Of a stretch of DNA of 64,000 bases, positions 47,228 through 56,442 are shown one piece after another. Location: assembly GCF_006175985.1 (NCBI RefSeq), contig NZ_SRSH01000010.1, positions 1 to 64,000 of the forward strand. The letters are read 5' to 3'. This DNA is from Methylotetracoccus oryzae (GTDB lineage: Bacteria > Pseudomonadota > Gammaproteobacteria > Methylococcales > Methylococcaceae). Position numbers and translations under genes: made by a program. The notes under the pieces are model-generated. The model was not told the DNA's origin and did not search any database. It saw only the letters and a list, made by a program, of their open reading frames with translations. Each line of letters begins with the position of its first letter. Positions within the stretch are counted from its first letter, which is position 1.

Positions 47228-47503
47228 GTCTGAGGATTCCCGGGGTCTGTGGGTTAAGTCGCGCATTTTACGCCCGCGGAAGATGCGCCACTATCGACGC
47301 CGGAGAGAAGGCCGTGTGCGACTTTCGATAGACCGCGCCATGTACCCGCCATCCAAACTCACTCCCGGGGGCCTAATCCTTTTGACATTCCCACCCGGAC
47401 CCGACATCCGGGCTAGAATGGCACGCCCAGTCGGCTCGAGGACAGATATCGCGGCTGGCTCAAAAATCCGTCATCCTGAATTTCGCGATCGGAGAATAAG
47501 CAG

Positions 47504-48244
47504 ATGCCCGACGTAGCCGCCGATCTGAATTTCTGGATCGGACTCGGCCAGATCATCCTGGTCAACATCGTTCTGTCCGGCGATAACGCCGTGGTGATCG
47601 CCCTGGCCGCCCGATCCCTGCCGGACGCCCAGCGCAAGCTGGCCGTGATCTGGGGTTCGGGGGCGGCGGTCGTCATGCGTATCGTGCTGACCCTGGTCGC
47701 GCTGGAATTGCTGCGTCAGCCCTACTTGAAGTTGATCGGCAGTGTCCTGCTGTTCTGGATCGCCCTACAACTGATGCTTCCGGGCGAGGATGGCACCGAG
47801 AAAATCAGTCCTCGCGACCATTTGTTCGCCGCCATCCGGACGATCCTGCTAGCCGACCTGTTGATGAGCCTCGACAACGTGATCGCCGTCGCGGCAGCGG
47901 CCAAGGGCGATATGACCTTGCTGATGATTGGGCTGGCCATCAGTATCCCGCTGGTGATCTTCGGCAGCACCCTGGTGTTGCGCTTGATGGACCGGGTCCC
48001 GATCGTCATCGAACTTGGCGCCGCGCTGCTCGGATTCGTTGCGGGTGAGATGCTGGTGACCGACCCGGCGCTTGAGCACTGGTTCGAGGCGACGGAGATA
48101 TTCTGGCTGGGCGACCTGATTCCGCTCGTCGCCGCCATCCTGGTCATCGTCGGCGGACTGTCGCTGGCGGGGCGCAGGAAGAAGCTTCGGCCGCGCGAAT
48201 TGGTCGATCTCGCCGAGGGCGAGCAATCCAGGACCGGCCGCTGA
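47504..48244 (+). CDS. TerC-family membrane protein
   Basis: A 246-residue integral membrane protein with about seven helices. The motif SGDNAVVIALAARSLP and its repeat MSLDNVIAVAAAAKGD carry the acidic metal-binding residues of the TerC/Alx family (probably manganese export). GGAGAATAAGC precedes the ATG. A yybP-ykoY riboswitch, often found upstream of such genes, was looked for and is not evident. Confidence 0.92.
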   Translation: MPDVAADLNFWIGLGQIILVNIVLSGDNAVVIALAARSLPDAQRKLAVIWGSGAAVVMRIVLTLVALELLRQPYLKLIGSVLLFWIALQLMLPGEDGTEKISPRDHLFAAIRTILLADLLMSLDNVIAVAAAAKGDMTLLMIGLAISIPLVIFGSTLVLRLMDRVPIVIELGAALLGFVAGEMLVTDPALEHWFEATEIFWLGDLIPLVAAILVIVGGLSLAGRRKKLRPRELVDLAEGEQSRTGR

Positions 48245-48260
48245 GCCGAAGGAGCACGCA

Positions 48261-48686
48261 ATGAAGAAAAAGATCCTGGTTCCGGTGGACGGCTCGGAGC
48301 CTGCGCTCCGCGCCATCGATGACCTTATCGCTGGAATGTCCGGGAGTCATGGTCCCGAGCTACACCTGCTGAACGTCCAGCACCCCCTGATCGGCGATGT
48401 GGGCCGGTTTCTCGATCATGAGCAGATCAGTGGCTATCATCGCGAAGCGGGGCTGAAGGCCCTGGCAGCAGCGCGCAAGAAGTTGGACGATGCCGGCATT
48501 CCCTACGCCGTTCACATCAGCGTGGGCGAGCCGGCCGACATCATCGTTCAGTATGCGAAGGAAAAGGGGTGCGACGAGATCGTCATGGGCGCCCGCGGGC
48601 ATGGCGTCATTGCGACGCTGTTGCTGGGTTCGGTGGCCCGAGCCGTTCGCGAACATGCCGGCATGCCGGTGCGCGTGGTGGAGTGA
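48261..48686 (+). CDS. Universal stress protein
   Basis: A 141-residue UspA-family protein: KILVPVDGSEPALRAID at the N-terminus and the ATP-binding GARGHGVIATLLLGSVARAV at the end. It follows the TerC gene by 16 bases, probably cotranscribed. Confidence 0.94.
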   Translation: MKKKILVPVDGSEPALRAIDDLIAGMSGSHGPELHLLNVQHPLIGDVGRFLDHEQISGYHREAGLKALAAARKKLDDAGIPYAVHISVGEPADIIVQYAKEKGCDEIVMGARGHGVIATLLLGSVARAVREHAGMPVRVVE

Positions 48687-48769
48687 CCGGAATCGACGAT
48701 ATGGTCGAGCCAGGTTACGCCTGGGATCGCAACGGTCGATCAGGTTCGGGTTGTCCCGTAGAATAATGT

Positions 48770-48785
48770 GCCTAAGCCTTTAGGC
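48770..48785 (+). terminator. Possible stem-loop after uspA
   Basis: GCCTAA-GCCT-TTAGGC followed by TTT. The stem is short (6 bp) and not GC-rich, so it is a weak candidate. Confidence 0.35.
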
Positions 48786-48969
48786 TTTCACACGCTGATA
48801 TACCCCGATGCTCGGCAGATACCCTACACGAAATCTGGCGCGGACCGCCGACGTCGTCGAGCCATGCCGCAACGCGTCCAGCGAATGCGGTGCCCGGCAA
48901 GTTGCCTGACGTGAGCGACAGTAAGGCTTACTCTGCGATGGCGCCGGTCAGATAACGGGGAGCCCTCGA

Positions 48970-51078
48970 TTGGACGGCTCAAGCAAACGCCGGGCAGCGC
49001 CCCACAGGGCCTGCGAGTCGCTGTTCGTCCTTGCCGGCGTGATGTATCCCGACGGTACTTTGGCGACCGTCAATCGTGCGGCTTTTTCAGGTTTGCCCGT
49101 CGGGCGTGGCGCCGCGATCGGCAGACCGTTCTGGCTTGGACCCTGGTGGTATAAGCAGCCGTCGGTGCAGCGCGAAGTTCGGGAGGCCGTGGCGCGCGCA
49201 GCCCAGGGCGAGCACGTCCACCTGTTCGCCGACACATGTCATGAAGGTGGCCGCTCCATTCGTGTCGATCTGTCGCTGAAGCCGGTTTTGGATGACGAAA
49301 ACAGGATTGCATGGATTCTCGTCGAAGCCACCGGTGACTATTCTGCCTCCCCAGACCAGGACTCGCTGCAGCGCCGCAACCGAGAACTCGAGCAAAAGAT
49401 TGCGGAGCGTACCGAGCGGATGCGGATGATGATCGAATCCTCCGCCGAAGCGGTAGTAACCATAGATCAGAGCGGACTAATCGAAGAATGGAACCAAGCC
49501 GCTGAACGTATGTTTGGCTGGCCCCACGCAGAGGTCATCGGACTCCGCTTGTCCGAGGTCATCATTCCGCACCGATACCGCGAAGCCCATGAAGCCGGCA
49601 TGCGGCGCTTCCTCGCCACCGGAAAAGGCGACGTTCTGAACCGCACCATTGAGCTCTCAGCGCTGAATCGTTCGGGGGAGGAGTTCCCGATCGAACTAAC
49701 GGTTTGGCCGGTGCCTTGGGGTGGTACCTACCTCTTCAGCGCCTTTCTCCGTGACATCACCGAGCGCAAGCAGGTTGAGTTGGCGGCGGCGGCTCAGACC
49801 GATCAGGCCCTTCGTTTTCGCACCACCTTGTATGAGCTGGCGCGCATGGACAAGTCCGATTTCTCCGGCTCGCTGCGAACGATCTTTGCGGCCGCAGCCG
49901 ATGCACTCGGATTGGAAAGAATGGTATTCGGCCGCTTCGAGCAGCAGGCGGGAGGGGTGATACTGCGGATCGGGATGATTTTCCGCGCAGGTTCAGGCGA
50001 CACGGCACCGGACTCGGCGCTCGGCGCGTTCGGCATGAACAGTTTTCCGCAATATTATGCGGCACTCATGTCCAACCGGCCGATAGTCGCCCATGACGCC
50101 TGGACGGATCCCAACACGTCCGAGTTTCGCCGGGATTATCTCGAGCCTCTCGGTATCACGTCGATGCTCAACGTGCCGGTGTGGCTGGATGGACACGTCG
50201 TGGCCGTGGTCTGTCATGAACACATCGGTCCCGCCCGGCAGTGGACCGCCGAGGAGGCCGGCTTCGCTCTGTCGATCGGTAATCTGGTCGCGCTGACGCT
50301 GGAAGCGGCCAGCCGGGCTCAGGCCGAGGCGGAACTGCGTGAGGCCGAGGCGGACGTGCGGCAGGCATTGGTGCGCGAGCAGGAGCTTAACGAGTTGAAG
50401 TCACGTTTTGTCTCGATGACCTCGCATGAGTTTCGCACGCCACTGACGGCCATCCTCTCGTCGACCGAGATGCTCGAAGCGTATGGCGAGCGGCTTGGCG
50501 CCGACAAGCGGGCCGAGTTGCACGGCATGATCAAGACCGCAGTGCGCAATATGACCGGTCTGCTCGACGAAGTGCTGTTCATAGGGAAATCGGATACCGG
50601 GCATCTGGAGTTCAACCCCACCGATACCGATGTCGATGCTTTCTGCGAGGAGTTGTTGCGGGAGATTCGTACCGGAGTCGGCCGAGCGCATCAGGTCGTC
50701 TACACCGGTCCCGGCCATCCGTTGCCTGCCCATATCGATGCCCAGTTGTTGCGACAAATCCTGACGAATCTGCTGAGCAACGGCATCAAGTTTTCGCCCA
50801 AGGGCTCCACCGTAACCCTTACCTGCGATCGACTGCGAGACCGCCTGTGTTTCGAAGTGACCGACCAGGGGCTCGGCATTCCACCAGAAGACCAGGCTAA
50901 TCTTTTCAGCACGTTTCACCGCGCCCGTAACGTCAACAACATCCAGGGTACCGGCCTGGGGCTGGCCATCGTCCGCAAGTGCGTGGACCTTCATGGCGGC
51001 GAGATCAACTTCACCAGCGAATTGGGTCGCGGGACCCGTTTCCGGGTCCTGATTCCCGTCAGAGTGAACGCCGCATGA
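48970..51078 (+). CDS. PAS-GAF sensor histidine kinase
   Basis: A 702-residue cytoplasmic sensor kinase: an N-terminal PAS-like domain (about 20-125), a coiled linker RRNRELEQKIAERTERM, a second PAS (about 140-265) with WNQAAERMFGWPHAEVIG, a GAF domain (about 290-445), HisKA with phospho-His in SHEFRTPL near residue 486, and HATPase with NLLSNGIKFS, DQGLGIP and GTGLGLAIV. No membrane helix, so the signal is internal. TTG 48970 after GGGGAG. Overlaps the next gene by ATGA. Confidence 0.95.
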   Translation: MDGSSKRRAAPHRACESLFVLAGVMYPDGTLATVNRAAFSGLPVGRGAAIGRPFWLGPWWYKQPSVQREVREAVARAAQGEHVHLFADTCHEGGRSIRVDLSLKPVLDDENRIAWILVEATGDYSASPDQDSLQRRNRELEQKIAERTERMRMMIESSAEAVVTIDQSGLIEEWNQAAERMFGWPHAEVIGLRLSEVIIPHRYREAHEAGMRRFLATGKGDVLNRTIELSALNRSGEEFPIELTVWPVPWGGTYLFSAFLRDITERKQVELAAAAQTDQALRFRTTLYELARMDKSDFSGSLRTIFAAAADALGLERMVFGRFEQQAGGVILRIGMIFRAGSGDTAPDSALGAFGMNSFPQYYAALMSNRPIVAHDAWTDPNTSEFRRDYLEPLGITSMLNVPVWLDGHVVAVVCHEHIGPARQWTAEEAGFALSIGNLVALTLEAASRAQAEAELREAEADVRQALVREQELNELKSRFVSMTSHEFRTPLTAILSSTEMLEAYGERLGADKRAELHGMIKTAVRNMTGLLDEVLFIGKSDTGHLEFNPTDTDVDAFCEELLREIRTGVGRAHQVVYTGPGHPLPAHIDAQLLRQILTNLLSNGIKFSPKGSTVTLTCDRLRDRLCFEVTDQGLGIPPEDQANLFSTFHRARNVNNIQGTGLGLAIVRKCVDLHGGEINFTSELGRGTRFRVLIPVRVNAA

Positions 51079-51451
51079 CGAACATCCTTGTGGTTGAGAA
51101 CGACCCGGCTTTGCGCATGCTCATCAGCCAGTTGCTGGAACTGGAGGGCTTCAACGTCGCTACCGCAGAGAATGGGCGGATTGCGCTGGAGGCGCTCGAC
51201 ATGCAAGCCCCCGAACTTGTCGTGTGCGATCTGGTCATGCCCGAAATGAACGGCTGCGAGGTGCTGAAAGCATTAAAAGGGAATCCACGCACGGCACACG
51301 TGCCGCTGGTCTTTTTGACCGCCAGCGCTGCCCCTAGCGAGCGTGAAAAGTGCATTGAACTGGGCGCCTCAGCCTTCATGACGAAGCCGTTTCACCAAAC
51401 CGAACTGTTGGCCACGATCCGGGGATTGCTTCCCGCGGCGGGAATCTCCGC

Positions 51452-51455
<4 letters not shown>
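51075..51455 (+). CDS. Single-domain response regulator
   Basis: A 126-residue receiver domain only: acidic cluster at Glu8-Asp10, phospho-Asp52 (VVCDLVMPEMNG), Lys in FMTKPF. It overlaps the kinase stop and the next gene's start. It may act as a phosphate relay or sink between kinase and activator. Confidence 0.94.
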
Positions 51456-52801
<1,346 letters not shown>

Positions 52802-52906
52802 CCGTTCCGTTTCCTTCGAACTGGCCGGTGTCAGTTCCCAGTCGGTTACGGTGCGGGTCCGGGGGAACTTATCCCGTTTCCTGCCGAGATGCGGTCCCGC
52901 TTGTCT

Positions 52907-52919
52907 GTGAACTATTCAC
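52907..52919 (+). promoter_or_regulatory. Palindrome 1, copy A
   Basis: GTGAA-CTA-TTCAC, a perfect 5-bp palindrome. An identical sequence is at 54875-54887, at the same distance from the next element. Confidence 0.65.
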
Positions 52920-52926
52920 GCCCTCG

Positions 52927-52948
52927 GGTGTTGGTCTGAGCGAACACC
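52927..52948 (+). promoter_or_regulatory. Palindrome 2 (GGTGTT-N10-AACACC), copy A
   Basis: GGTGTT and AACACC arms separated by 10 bases, the usual geometry for activator binding. Copy B at 54895-54916 keeps arms and spacing while the centre varies. Confidence 0.7.
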
Positions 52949-52995
52949 TGTATTTTTTGTCTTATTCAGAGGCTTAGCGCATTGGTCTGGATGAG

Positions 52996-53015
52996 GTGTT
53001 GGCTCAAGCCAACAC
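52996..53015 (+). promoter_or_regulatory. Palindrome 3 (GTGTTGG-N6-CCAACAC), copy A
   Basis: GTGTTGGCTCAAGCCAACAC, a 9-bp perfect palindrome with a 2-base centre. Copy B at 54964-54983 keeps 7-bp arms. It shares the GTGTT half-site with palindrome 2. Confidence 0.75.
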
Positions 53016-53079
53016 TGTGGCCCGCTCGGCATCCGCACCATTCTGCATCAGGGTGCTGACTTAACTAGAGTTTTTCCTC

Positions 53080-53096
53080 TTGGCACGATTTCTCCC
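53080..53096 (+). promoter_or_regulatory. Sigma-54-like promoter, copy A
   Basis: TTGGCACGATTTCTCCC holds a complete TGGCACG -24 element; at the -12 position there is CC instead of GC, so the match is partial. Identical in copy B (55048-55064). It lies 66 bases after palindrome 3 and 76 bases before the gene's ATG. Confidence 0.55.
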
Positions 53097-53171
53097 ATGT
53101 ATTTGGCAACGGGGACGCCAAGCGTTCCGCGAACGACACCCACCCGAATACGAAACATGAGGAGCTTAACG

Positions 53172-54116
53172 ATGAACATGACTCCGCGTCACCCGAACTC
53201 GCGCAACACGATCCGCCTCGCGGTGCTGGCCGCACTCGGTCTCTTCGGTAGCCACGCTGCCTATGCCGTGACTGCCGACGACGTGGCCTGCGCCGCGTGC
53301 GTGGGTACCACTGATCTGGCGGGCAATGCGGTCAACTCGGCCAAGATCGCCAACGGGGCGGTCGCCTCGGCCGACCTGGCCAACGGCGCGGTCACCGAAG
53401 CCAAGCTCGCAGCCAGCGTCATGGCCACAATCAGCGCGCTGGTGGCCGACGTGGCGGCCTTGAAGACGGAGAATGCCGCGCTGCAAACGAAGGTCACGGC
53501 CCAGCAGGATCTGCTGGCCTATTTCAACCTGACCGAGACCGCCGACCCCAGCACTGGCGATAGCTATCCGACTGTGCAGATCAGCGGTGCGAACCTGCAG
53601 ATCGTCAATGGCCTCGGCGCTACCGCCACGAAGAACGGTACCGGGAATCTTATCGTGGGTTACAACCAATCCGCTGGCCAATACCGTTGTTCCGTTGGCT
53701 GGTATGCGGATGAGCCGACTTGCACCGCGAACGGCGCGCTCTGGTCCAACCAACATCGCAGCGGTTCGCACAACATCGTGGCTGGCGAGGCAAACAACTA
53801 TTCCGCATGGGGCGGCTTCATGGCTGGCGCCCGAAATACCATCAATCAACCCTTTGCGAGCGTTTTAGGCGGCGACAGCAACACCGCCAGCGGCCAATAC
53901 AGCATCGTCTTAGGCGGCTGGGGCAACACCGGCAGCGGCAATTTTGGCAGCGTATCTGGTGGGTACAAGAACACTTCCAGTGGCCAATACAGCAGCGTCT
54001 CGGGCGGATATCAAAACACTGCTGGCGGCGAGTGGAGCAGCGTTTCGGGAGGTGCCAACCGCGGCGCCGTCGGGTCAACTGATTGGGTAGCCGGCGCGCT
54101 GTTCCAGACAAATTAA
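53172..54116 (+). CDS. Secreted head-repeat surface protein, copy A
   Basis: A 314-residue secreted protein. Signal peptide residues 1-32 (LAVLAALGLFGSHAAYA), then a conserved CAAC pair, repeats of the type ANGAV/SAKIA, a coiled coil (residues about 95-120), a central globular part, and C-terminal repeats of about 15 residues (GG-x2-NTASGQYSSVSGG type) like the left-handed beta-roll heads of YadA-type adhesins. No membrane anchor domain is seen. ATG 53172 after GAGGAGCTTAACG. It is the first of two tandem copies. Confidence 0.88.
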   Translation: MNMTPRHPNSRNTIRLAVLAALGLFGSHAAYAVTADDVACAACVGTTDLAGNAVNSAKIANGAVASADLANGAVTEAKLAASVMATISALVADVAALKTENAALQTKVTAQQDLLAYFNLTETADPSTGDSYPTVQISGANLQIVNGLGATATKNGTGNLIVGYNQSAGQYRCSVGWYADEPTCTANGALWSNQHRSGSHNIVAGEANNYSAWGGFMAGARNTINQPFASVLGGDSNTASGQYSIVLGGWGNTGSGNFGSVSGGYKNTSSGQYSSVSGGYQNTAGGEWSSVSGGANRGAVGSTDWVAGALFQTN

Positions 54117-54644
54117 CCTCCGCGCGGGTGGTGGTTCGGCCGGCTCTCGTCCGAACCGCCCCAGCCAGCCCTCAAGTTTCCACATGCCGGCCCTTCATCC
54201 CCCGCCGGTCACGGTGGGTGCGGCGAAGGGCCGCCGTCCTTTCGGCGCGTTGAACGGCAACACCCGCTTCGGGAAGGCGGCGTGAACCGGCGGTCCCGCG
54301 GCTGACCGGTGCCTGACCCGGCACTATTCGGCCGTTGCCCAAGTCCATCACGAAGCTCATGGCACTGGCGACGGGCCAGAGCGTGCCGCCCCCTTGTCGG
54401 TGCAGCGAAGGCTGCAGCGGCCGCCCTCCGCCATCGGACCCTTTGACGACGCCAATAAATCCTTCGATCGCCCCTTGCCGCTGGTCAAAACGGGCGTGTC
54501 CTGGCGTTACGCCGGGCGGGACTCCGGCATCCAGTGATAGGGAGGGTGGCGGCTTCGCCATCCCTGGACTTCCTGGGTTCCGGGTTCCCACCCGGAACGA
54601 CGGTTTGATTGACATGGATTGCGTTACGCACAGTACCCGATCGA
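54117..54644. other. Spacer within the tandem duplication
   Basis: No gene is supported. The first 130 bases after the stop resemble the region after copy B (GTGGGTGCGGCGAAGGGCCG shared), so they belong to the duplicated unit. The rest has no counterpart and probably separates the two copies by later insertion. Confidence 0.45.
54578..54597. repeat. Inverted repeat TTCCGGG-N6-CCCGGAA
   Basis: A perfect 7-bp stem with a 6-base loop in the spacer. It resembles dispersed short palindromes (ATTCCCGCGGGAAT type). Confidence 0.55.
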
Positions 54645-54650
54645 CCTGAG

Positions 54651-54770
54651 ATCGCTCGCGGCCATATCACCCAGGCCGCGCAGCTCGCCCAGCGCAACCG
54701 CAGCGATTGCTACACGCGGCTGCGCCGCCACCGGGTGGAATCCGGCGATTACAAGCAGAGCGGCGGCTAG
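54651..54770 (+). pseudogene. Duplicated C-terminal fragment of the sigma-54 activator
   Basis: The frame reads HITQAAQLAQRNRSD then TRLRRH and ends VESGDYKQSGG before TAG, matching the end of the activator gene at 52686-52801 (NVTQAARLAKRNRSD...). A 4-base deletion just upstream breaks the frame. The stop lies 1,969 bases from the real one, the same offset as the promoter elements, so the fragment marks the left part of the duplicated unit. Confidence 0.85.
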
Positions 54771-54874
54771 CCGCTTCGCCGGGCCGAGCTGGGCAGTGTC
54801 GGGTCCCATACAGTCAAACCGTGCATTGGCGAAACCCCTCTCCGCTTCCTGCCAAAAAGCCGTGTCGTTCGTCT

Positions 54875-54887
54875 GTGAACTATTCAC
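54875..54887 (+). promoter_or_regulatory. Palindrome 1, copy B
   Basis: GTGAACTATTCAC, identical to copy A at 52907-52919. Confidence 0.65.
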
Positions 54888-54894
54888 GGTCTCC

Positions 54895-54916
54895 GGTGTT
54901 GGTGTGAACGAACACC
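54895..54916 (+). promoter_or_regulatory. Palindrome 2, copy B
   Basis: GGTGTT-GGTGTGAACG-AACACC; the arms match copy A, the 10-base centre differs at several positions. Confidence 0.7.
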
Positions 54917-54963
54917 TATGTTTCTCCATCTATTCAGGCGCTTAGGTCTTCTATCTGCGGGAG

Positions 54964-54983
54964 GTGTTGGCTTGCACCAACAC
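54964..54983 (+). promoter_or_regulatory. Palindrome 3, copy B
   Basis: GTGTTGG-CTTGCA-CCAACAC; 47 bases after palindrome 2, exactly as in copy A. Confidence 0.7.
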
Positions 54984-55047
54984 TTCCGCCGGCTCGGCGT
55001 TTGCACCTTTCCGCCTCAGGGTGCGGATTTCAAAAGATTTCTTTCTG

Positions 55048-55064
55048 TTGGCACGATTTCTCCC
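55048..55064 (+). promoter_or_regulatory. Sigma-54-like promoter, copy B
   Basis: TTGGCACGATTTCTCCC, identical to copy A, 66 bases from palindrome 3 in both. Confidence 0.55.
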
Positions 55065-55139
55065 ATGTATTTGGCAACGGGGACGCCAAGCGTTCCGCGA
55101 ACGACACCCACCCGAATACGCAACCTGAGGAGCTTAACG

Positions 55140-56060
55140 ATGAACATGAATTCGCGTCACTCGAACTCGCGCACCCAGACCCGCCTGGCCGTAGTGGCCG
55201 CGCTCGGCCTGTTCGGCAGCCACGCCGCCTCCGCCGTGACCGCCGACGACGTGGCCTGCGCCGGCTGCGTGAACACCGCCGACCTGGCCGGCAATGCGGT
55301 GAACTCGGCCAAGATCGCCAACGGCGCGGTCACCGAAGCCAAGCTCGCAGCCACTGTGATGGCCACCATCAACGCACTCACGGCCAAAGTGGCCACGATG
55401 GACGCGCTGTCGGCCAAAGTGGCCGCGCTCGAGACGGCCAATGCCGCACTGCAAACGAAGGTCACGACATTGCAAACCAAGGTCACGGCGCAGCAGAATC
55501 TGCTGGCCTATTTCAACCTGACCGAAACGGCCGATCCGAGCACGGGTGATGCGTATCCGACGGTGCAGATCAGCGGTGCGAACCTGCAGATCGTCAATGG
55601 CCTGGGTTCGACCGAGACGAAGAACGGGACCGGCAATCTGATCGTGGGCTACAACCAAGCCGGGGGCCAGTCCCGTTGCTCCGACGGTCAGTATGCCGAT
55701 CAGCCGACCTGCACCGCGAACGGAGGGATGTGGTCCGATCAACACCGCAGCGGTTCGCACAACCTTGTGGCAGGTGAGGGGAACAGCTATTCCGCTTGGG
55801 GCGGCTTCGCGGCTGGGTATCGCAACACAGCTAACCGAGCCTGGGCAAGCGTCTCGGGCGGGATGTTCAACACCGCCAGCGGCCAATTCAGCAGCATCTC
55901 TGGCGGGTACAACAACACCGCCAGCGGCACCACCAGCAGCGTCTCGGGTGGGTATAACAACATCGCGAGCGGAACTCTGGGCACGGTCTCGGGTGGTGCT
56001 AACCGCAGCGCCATCGGGAACTACGACTGGAGCGCCGGCGGGTTGTTCCAGACGCAGTAA
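55140..56060 (+). CDS. Secreted head-repeat surface protein, copy B
   Basis: A 306-residue paralogue of copy A (tandem duplicate, start 1,968 bases downstream). Same signal peptide, CAGC pair, NGAV/AKL repeats, and a longer coiled coil (residues about 75-120 with KVAALETANAALQTKV). The central part (LLAYFNLTETADPSTG, YPTVQISGANLQIVNG) is nearly identical to A; the C-terminal head repeats differ in number and sequence (SGGMFNTASGQFSSISGG). Divergence in the repeats suggests a shift of surface specificity. Confidence 0.88.
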   Translation: MNMNSRHSNSRTQTRLAVVAALGLFGSHAASAVTADDVACAGCVNTADLAGNAVNSAKIANGAVTEAKLAATVMATINALTAKVATMDALSAKVAALETANAALQTKVTTLQTKVTAQQNLLAYFNLTETADPSTGDAYPTVQISGANLQIVNGLGSTETKNGTGNLIVGYNQAGGQSRCSDGQYADQPTCTANGGMWSDQHRSGSHNLVAGEGNSYSAWGGFAAGYRNTANRAWASVSGGMFNTASGQFSSISGGYNNTASGTTSSVSGGYNNIASGTLGTVSGGANRSAIGNYDWSAGGLFQTQ

Positions 56061-56339
56061 CCCGCGCGCTGTCGGCGCCGGTTCGGCCGGCTCCCGTCCG
56101 AACGGCGCCCGCCGGCTGTCAAGTTTTCGCCTCGCGGCCCTTCATCCCCTGCCGGTCCCGGTGGGTGCGGCGAAGGGCCGCCGTCCGTTCGGAGCGCTGG
56201 ACGGGCGAGTATCCGCTCCGGGAAGCCTGCGTGAAAGGACTGGTTTAGCGGTCACTGGTTGCTGTTAGCGAATGGTGTTGAGTCGCGCCGGCGCAGCAGC
56301 CGGTGCTGTACACGGCAGCGGGATCAGCGAGCAGGCGGC
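56061..56339. other. Region after copy B
   Basis: No gene. The first part is the duplicated downstream segment of copy A. No clear terminator is seen. Confidence 0.45.
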
Positions 56340-56402
56340 TCAGTCATCGCCCAGATCAACCTGCAGCATGCCGCCTTCGAAGCGCATTGGGTGTTCGGTC
56401 AT
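56340..56402 (-). pseudogene. Duplicated 3' end of the Rieske-protein gene
   Basis: Reads MTEHPMRFEGGMLQVDLGDD then stop, the same as the last 20 residues of the Rieske protein at 59316-59630 (one change). 38 bases are identical between the two copies. No upstream part of the Rieske gene is found here. Confidence 0.85.
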
Positions 56403-56442
56403 GGTTCGCCCCACTTTCTTCGGGTGCCCGGTGCGCATAAAG

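Noticed and set aside
47280-47503. Possible manganese riboswitch (yybP-ykoY) before the TerC gene
   Set aside because: The conserved loop sequences were not found; a TTGACA has no -10 at proper spacing.
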